DNA from: Campylobacterales bacterium
Lineage (GTDB): Bacteria > Campylobacterota > Campylobacteria > Campylobacterales > QNZT01
Direction of reading: 5' to 3'
NCBI GenBank assembly: GCA_027023305.1
Contig: JALVVR010000022.1
Location: 1,841 to 47,753 of the forward strand
Length of the DNA: 45,913 nt
Notes under the pieces: generated by a model
What the model saw: the letters and a program-made list of their open reading frames with translations, nothing else
Database searches by the model: none
What the model was told of the DNA's origin: nothing
Part shown: positions 42,615 through 45,913 of the stretch, piece by piece
How the letters are laid out: each line of letters starts with the position of its first letter
How positions within the stretch are numbered: the first letter of the stretch is position 1
Translations under genes and position numbers: made by a program

Positions 42615-44666
42615 TCAGGTTTGATATTCATTAATTGAATCAAATATACTTTCAATACCACTTCTAAACTCTGATATATCATCAAGATATAATATTCGTA
42701 AATTGTTAATCGCACGAGAGCATGAAACATATAATAAATTTTTAGTATTTGTAAACTTTATTAACTCTTCTTCACCCAATTCACTTGTATCTAAGCACTT
42801 AGAAAAGTATGATGAAAACTTCTTTCTATCGAAACCAAAATTATTTTGCATGAATATTATTATATTATCATATTCTTCACCTTTTGTTCCATGATAAGTA
42901 TGATAAATTACATCTTTATTTTCTATTTTATTAATAAATTCGAACCAGAAAGTATACTCTTCCAACTCTACTTCTAGCAACTCGGTTAAATGTATCTTTG
43001 AAGTTTCAATATCTTCTTCATTAACATTAGGAAATAAATTTTGCAACATATGTCCTAAAAAACTATCAAAAGAATATTCCTCTAGTTGTACTAATTCTTT
43101 AATAGCTTCTTTATAGTTTTGATTTTCAGTTATATGATATACAGTAAATATAGCTATTAAGAATTCTTTGATAGAACTATTATTTAAAGATTTAAAAATC
43201 TCAATAAGCTCTTTTAATTCTTGAAAAGTAAGATTTCTGTATATTTTTTCATTTAAAATATCTGTAATAGGTGTTTTAGGATTATCAATTTTTCTTTTCA
43301 ATTCTACAACTCTATATAGTAAAATAGGGATATTTCCAAGTTTTGACAAGTCATTGCTTAAAACTTCAGTATTAATACTTTGCCAATTAGATTTATAATA
43401 CTTTGTATCTTTTAGTTTTTGATATATATTTTCAAATCCATTATATTTTGCGACTAATTCATTTGTTAGGACTAAACAATGCAATTTTTTTTCTTGACTT
43501 ATACCCCAATCATCTTTACATTTATTAATAAAACTATCAATATTATCTTGATTACCATAGTAAAATTCTACCAATCCACCATCTGCATCTCTATAAATTG
43601 ATAGTTGCTGTATGTCATCATTTCTTATTTTATTAATTACATTTATAACTTCATTTGTTGATCTTCTATTATAAACTTTTGTAATATTTTCTAAATTTTG
43701 ATGCAATTCAAAAATATTTTTTCCTACACCATCATCGTAAATATTTTGAGCTGTATCTCCAAAATACCCAATAAATACACTATGTTTAATCTGCCTAGAA
43801 TATTGTGATAAAAGATTTAATATCTTAAGAACATTTTCATGTGTATCCTGATATTCATCTATTAATATATAAGGATATTTATCTATTATTATCTGTTTTA
43901 CTAAATCGTAAGTTTCTATTATTTTATAAGCATACTCCAATAAAGTATCGTGACTTATTAGCATTCTGTGAAGCTTATCTATATTAAATCTAGCATTATA
44001 AATTACAGTTTTGTATTTTGCTTCTTCTCTACCTATTTTTTCTAAACATTCTTCATAGTCTTGAACTTTATATAATTTACCAACAAGTGATTTAAAATGA
44101 CTGACATTAGTTAATAAACCATGATATTGCTCATCTAAAAAAGCTTTAAAAGCAGTTCTAAAATCTCCTGCTCCTTTATCTTTGTTCTGATAATAAGTAT
44201 CTCTGTTTTGACTCATACTAGATACAAAAGCTCCTTTATCAACTAATGCTCTATATTTTTCAAACTTAGTTTCAGTTCCTAATTCATTGTTGATTATTTC
44301 TATCTCTTTTTCAAGTTTCTCAATATGAATCTTCACTAACTGCTTTTGATAATCTTTTATCAAATCCCACAATCTTTCATGTATTGTTGATACTTTTACT
44401 AATTTTGTATTACCAAGTCTATCTTTTATCTCATTTGTTGCGACATTGGTATAAGTAATACAAATAACATTTTGATTATGGTGATTAAGTCTATCTCCTT
44501 TTTTCTCTATAATGTATTTTAAACTTTTGATAAGAGCAAATGTTTTACCTGCTCCTGCTCCAGCATTAAATATCATATCATCATAATCATCAATACACTG
44601 AAATATATCTTTTTGTATTTGTTGCTCTTGTTGCTTTTTTTCTTCAGAAATTATAGATAAACTCAT
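42615..44666 (-). CDS. UvrD/PcrA-like superfamily 1 helicase (GajB-like)
   Basis: 683 aa. All SF1A motifs are visible: Walker A NAGAGAGKTFALIK (34-47), Ia CITYTNVATNEIKDRLG, II DEYQDT (about 268-273), III GYFGDTAQNIYDDG, IV VYNRRSTNEVINVI, V YHTYHGTKGEEYDNI and VI LLYVSCSRAINNLRI. An insertion (about 130-240) between motifs Ia and II is coiled-coil rich. Start ATG overlaps the upstream OLD-family gene by 4 nt. In Gabija systems a GajA (OLD ATPase-TOPRIM nuclease) is followed by such a helicase, but known GajB proteins are shorter (near 500 aa). Intact; very AT-rich. Confidence 0.85.
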   Translation of the reverse strand: MSLSIISEEKKQQEQQIQKDIFQCIDDYDDMIFNAGAGAGKTFALIKSLKYIIEKKGDRLNHHNQNVICITYTNVATNEIKDRLGNTKLVKVSTIHERLWDLIKDYQKQLVKIHIEKLEKEIEIINNELGTETKFEKYRALVDKGAFVSSMSQNRDTYYQNKDKGAGDFRTAFKAFLDEQYHGLLTNVSHFKSLVGKLYKVQDYEECLEKIGREEAKYKTVIYNARFNIDKLHRMLISHDTLLEYAYKIIETYDLVKQIIIDKYPYILIDEYQDTHENVLKILNLLSQYSRQIKHSVFIGYFGDTAQNIYDDGVGKNIFELHQNLENITKVYNRRSTNEVINVINKIRNDDIQQLSIYRDADGGLVEFYYGNQDNIDSFINKCKDDWGISQEKKLHCLVLTNELVAKYNGFENIYQKLKDTKYYKSNWQSINTEVLSNDLSKLGNIPILLYRVVELKRKIDNPKTPITDILNEKIYRNLTFQELKELIEIFKSLNNSSIKEFLIAIFTVYHITENQNYKEAIKELVQLEEYSFDSFLGHMLQNLFPNVNEEDIETSKIHLTELLEVELEEYTFWFEFINKIENKDVIYHTYHGTKGEEYDNIIIFMQNNFGFDRKKFSSYFSKCLDTSELGEEELIKFTNTKNLLYVSCSRAINNLRILYLDDISEFRSGIESIFDSINEYQT

Positions 44667-45913
44667 GCTCTATCTCCATCAGGATTTAACTTTTCTTTTA
44701 ACCAATCAAGAGCATCTACTATATAATTTGGAAGTTTAGGTTCATTTACAGAATCTTCATTAATGCTTAGTTGATATAAAAGTTCATTTGCAAAATCACT
44801 TTTACTACTTGATAATTTTTTTTGAAGTTTAAATGAATTCTCTTTTAATTTACTTTTATCTATTGGGTCTCCAACAATCTCATTATATATATTAGGTTTT
44901 AAAATTATCAAAACACTGTTTAAAATATCATTATTATAATTAGTTAAGATATAAGCTTCTTCTAAACTTGTAGGATAATATCCCTCTATTAATTTAGATT
45001 GAAAAGATATATACAAATTATCATTTATAAAAAATTCATTAATATCATTAATACTATCACTCTCATTGTAATGAGAAATTGTTTTATTAGTAGTTTCTTT
45101 ATTTTCTAAGCTTATAATTTGAGCAAAATCTTTTTTTTCATCCTCTGTTCTTTTTATATCCAAATCAGTAACAACAATTGTAGGAATTTTTAGTAGCTTA
45201 ATTAGATTATGATACACAAGCCCATGAGCACCATTGATATTAAAGATACTAATATAATATTTACTCAAATCTTCATTATTATCAATATAATAATTTAATA
45301 ATGTCTCTTCTGTAATTCCTTCAACAAATATAATTGCATCTGAAAAGAAAAGCTCCGATACCTTATGTTTAATATGCTTTTTTATAAACTTTAAATCATT
45401 TATTGCACTTGCATCTTCTCCATCTATAATATTTTTGTCGTGAAGATTTACAACTGTAGATTTGTTATTTATAATTGTTATGTAGTTAATGTTATCAAAA
45501 GAATTACTTGTGTGAATTTTACTATTCAAAATATGTGAAGAATGAGTTGTAACTATAAGTTGAGAATTTATCTTTTTACTACTACCATTAAGTAAATGTG
45601 TAATAGCTTCATTAATGTTTTTGATAAATAGCTCTTGCATTTGAGGGTGCATAAATGCTTCAGGTTCTTCTATGCAAATTAGGTTTAACTTACTATGGCT
45701 AGTATCTTCAGAATATTGCTCTATGTAGTCAATTATTTCACCAATTATTGTCATAAGATTTGAATATCCCAATCCAAATTGTCCCTGTGGAATATTAAGT
45801 CCTTGTTCTACATATGAATACTTTATTAATTGTTTCATTAAAATATCAAAGTTTATATCTGAACTCAATCTTATAGATAATTTGTCTTTACTTTCTATTG
45901 AATGTAAAGCATC
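44663..45913 (-). CDS. OLD-family ATPase/TOPRIM nuclease (GajA-like), 5' end beyond window
   Basis: The frame is open to the window edge, giving 416 visible residues; the Walker A part is missing. Visible: ABC-signature-like FGLGYSNL (about 46-53 of the fragment), Walker B LICIEEPEAFMHPQ (about 78-91), H-loop LIVTTHSSH, then a TOPRIM domain: IIFVEGITEETLL (acidic Glu) and IPTIVVTDLDIKR (DxD). This ATPase-TOPRIM order defines overcoming-lysogenization-defect (OLD) nucleases. A TTG at 45866 is not a credible start because coding similarity continues upstream. Translationally coupled to the UvrD-like helicase. In a pair like this it is probably an anti-phage nuclease that senses nucleotide depletion or DNA ends. 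Confidence 0.85.
   Translation of the reverse strand, partial: DALHSIESKDKLSIRLSSDINFDILMKQLIKYSYVEQGLNIPQGQFGLGYSNLMTIIGEIIDYIEQYSEDTSHSKLNLICIEEPEAFMHPQMQELFIKNINEAITHLLNGSSKKINSQLIVTTHSSHILNSKIHTSNSFDNINYITIINNKSTVVNLHDKNIIDGEDASAINDLKFIKKHIKHKVSELFFSDAIIFVEGITEETLLNYYIDNNEDLSKYYISIFNINGAHGLVYHNLIKLLKIPTIVVTDLDIKRTEDEKKDFAQIISLENKETTNKTISHYNESDSINDINEFFINDNLYISFQSKLIEGYYPTSLEEAYILTNYNNDILNSVLIILKPNIYNEIVGDPIDKSKLKENSFKLQKKLSSSKSDFANELLYQLSINEDSVNEPKLPNYIVDALDWLKEKLNPDGDRA

Noticed and set aside
42555..42615. Integron attC site near the toxin-antitoxin pair
   Set aside because: The hairpin at 42575-42599 and nearby gataacg are suggestive, but the paired RYYYAAC/GTTRRRY core boxes are not both present.

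Overview
The window is a compact, AT-rich stretch of a Campylobacterota (epsilonproteobacterial) chromosome, most like the Sulfurimonas/Sulfurovum/Arcobacter relatives. This placement is inference from gene content and order. It rests on the block pyrH-rpoZ-spoT-tyrS, a class II DAHP synthase, a Bpt-type aminoacyl-protein transferase, an epsilon-type TrmA with an N-terminal Cys cluster, short separate PabB and PabC proteins, a bifunctional SpoT as the only RelA/SpoT protein seen, and widespread 1-20 nt gene overlaps. No rRNA, tRNA or CRISPR array is visible.

Layout. (1) 1-1200: a 12-bp tandem repeat runs into a REP-associated tyrosine transposase (RAYT) gene bounded by perfect 23-bp inverted repeats, followed by a possible gene remnant. 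(2) 1208-5345 (+): a ClC chloride transporter, TrkA and TrkH, read as one ion-homeostasis operon. (3) 12926-5342 (-): a membrane-anchored thioredoxin-like protein, then six genes of a hydrogenase-4/complex I-like membrane complex (HyfB, C, E, F, G, I types). The HyfG-type large subunit has lost all four Cys that bind the NiFe centre, so this is an energy-converting hydrogenase-related (Ehr-type) complex and not a hydrogenase. A PemK/MazF-like toxin gene sits inside this operon between hyfC and hyfE. (4) 12991-17603 (+): alaS, a small membrane protein, maf and bioF. (5) 21594-17586 (-): a membrane-anchored protein, bpt, pyrB, pabB, pabC and a possible SspB-like protein. (6) 21659-23629: class II DAHP synthase convergent with a small outer-membrane-barrel protein. 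(7) 29073-23738 (-): fliP, trmA, pyk, a small anchored protein, nadA and nadC. FliP's signal peptide lies upstream of every canonical start codon, behind an apparent AUA start. A 266-bp palindromic MITE-like element sits just upstream of fliP. (8) 29450-32698 (+): a glycine-zipper envelope protein and valS. (9) 40872-32708 (-): purU, pyrH, rpoZ, spoT, tyrS, a nitronate monooxygenase-like flavoprotein, a periplasmic N-acetylmuramoyl-alanine amidase (apparent AUU start) and a lipoprotein. (10) 41409-45913 (-): a degenerate solo GGDEF protein, a ParE-type toxin with its antitoxin, and a UvrD-like helicase downstream of an OLD-family ATPase/TOPRIM protein cut by the window edge. That last pair has the composition of a Gabija-type anti-phage system.

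Most of the window is housekeeping: translation (alaS, valS, tyrS, trmA), stringent response (spoT, rpoZ), pyrimidine, folate, aromatic and NAD synthesis, and flagellar export. The accessory or unusual parts are the RAYT element, the Ni-less Hyf/Ehr operon with its embedded toxin, the MITE-like element beside fliP, two genes with apparently non-canonical start codons, and the toxin-antitoxin/Gabija-like right end.
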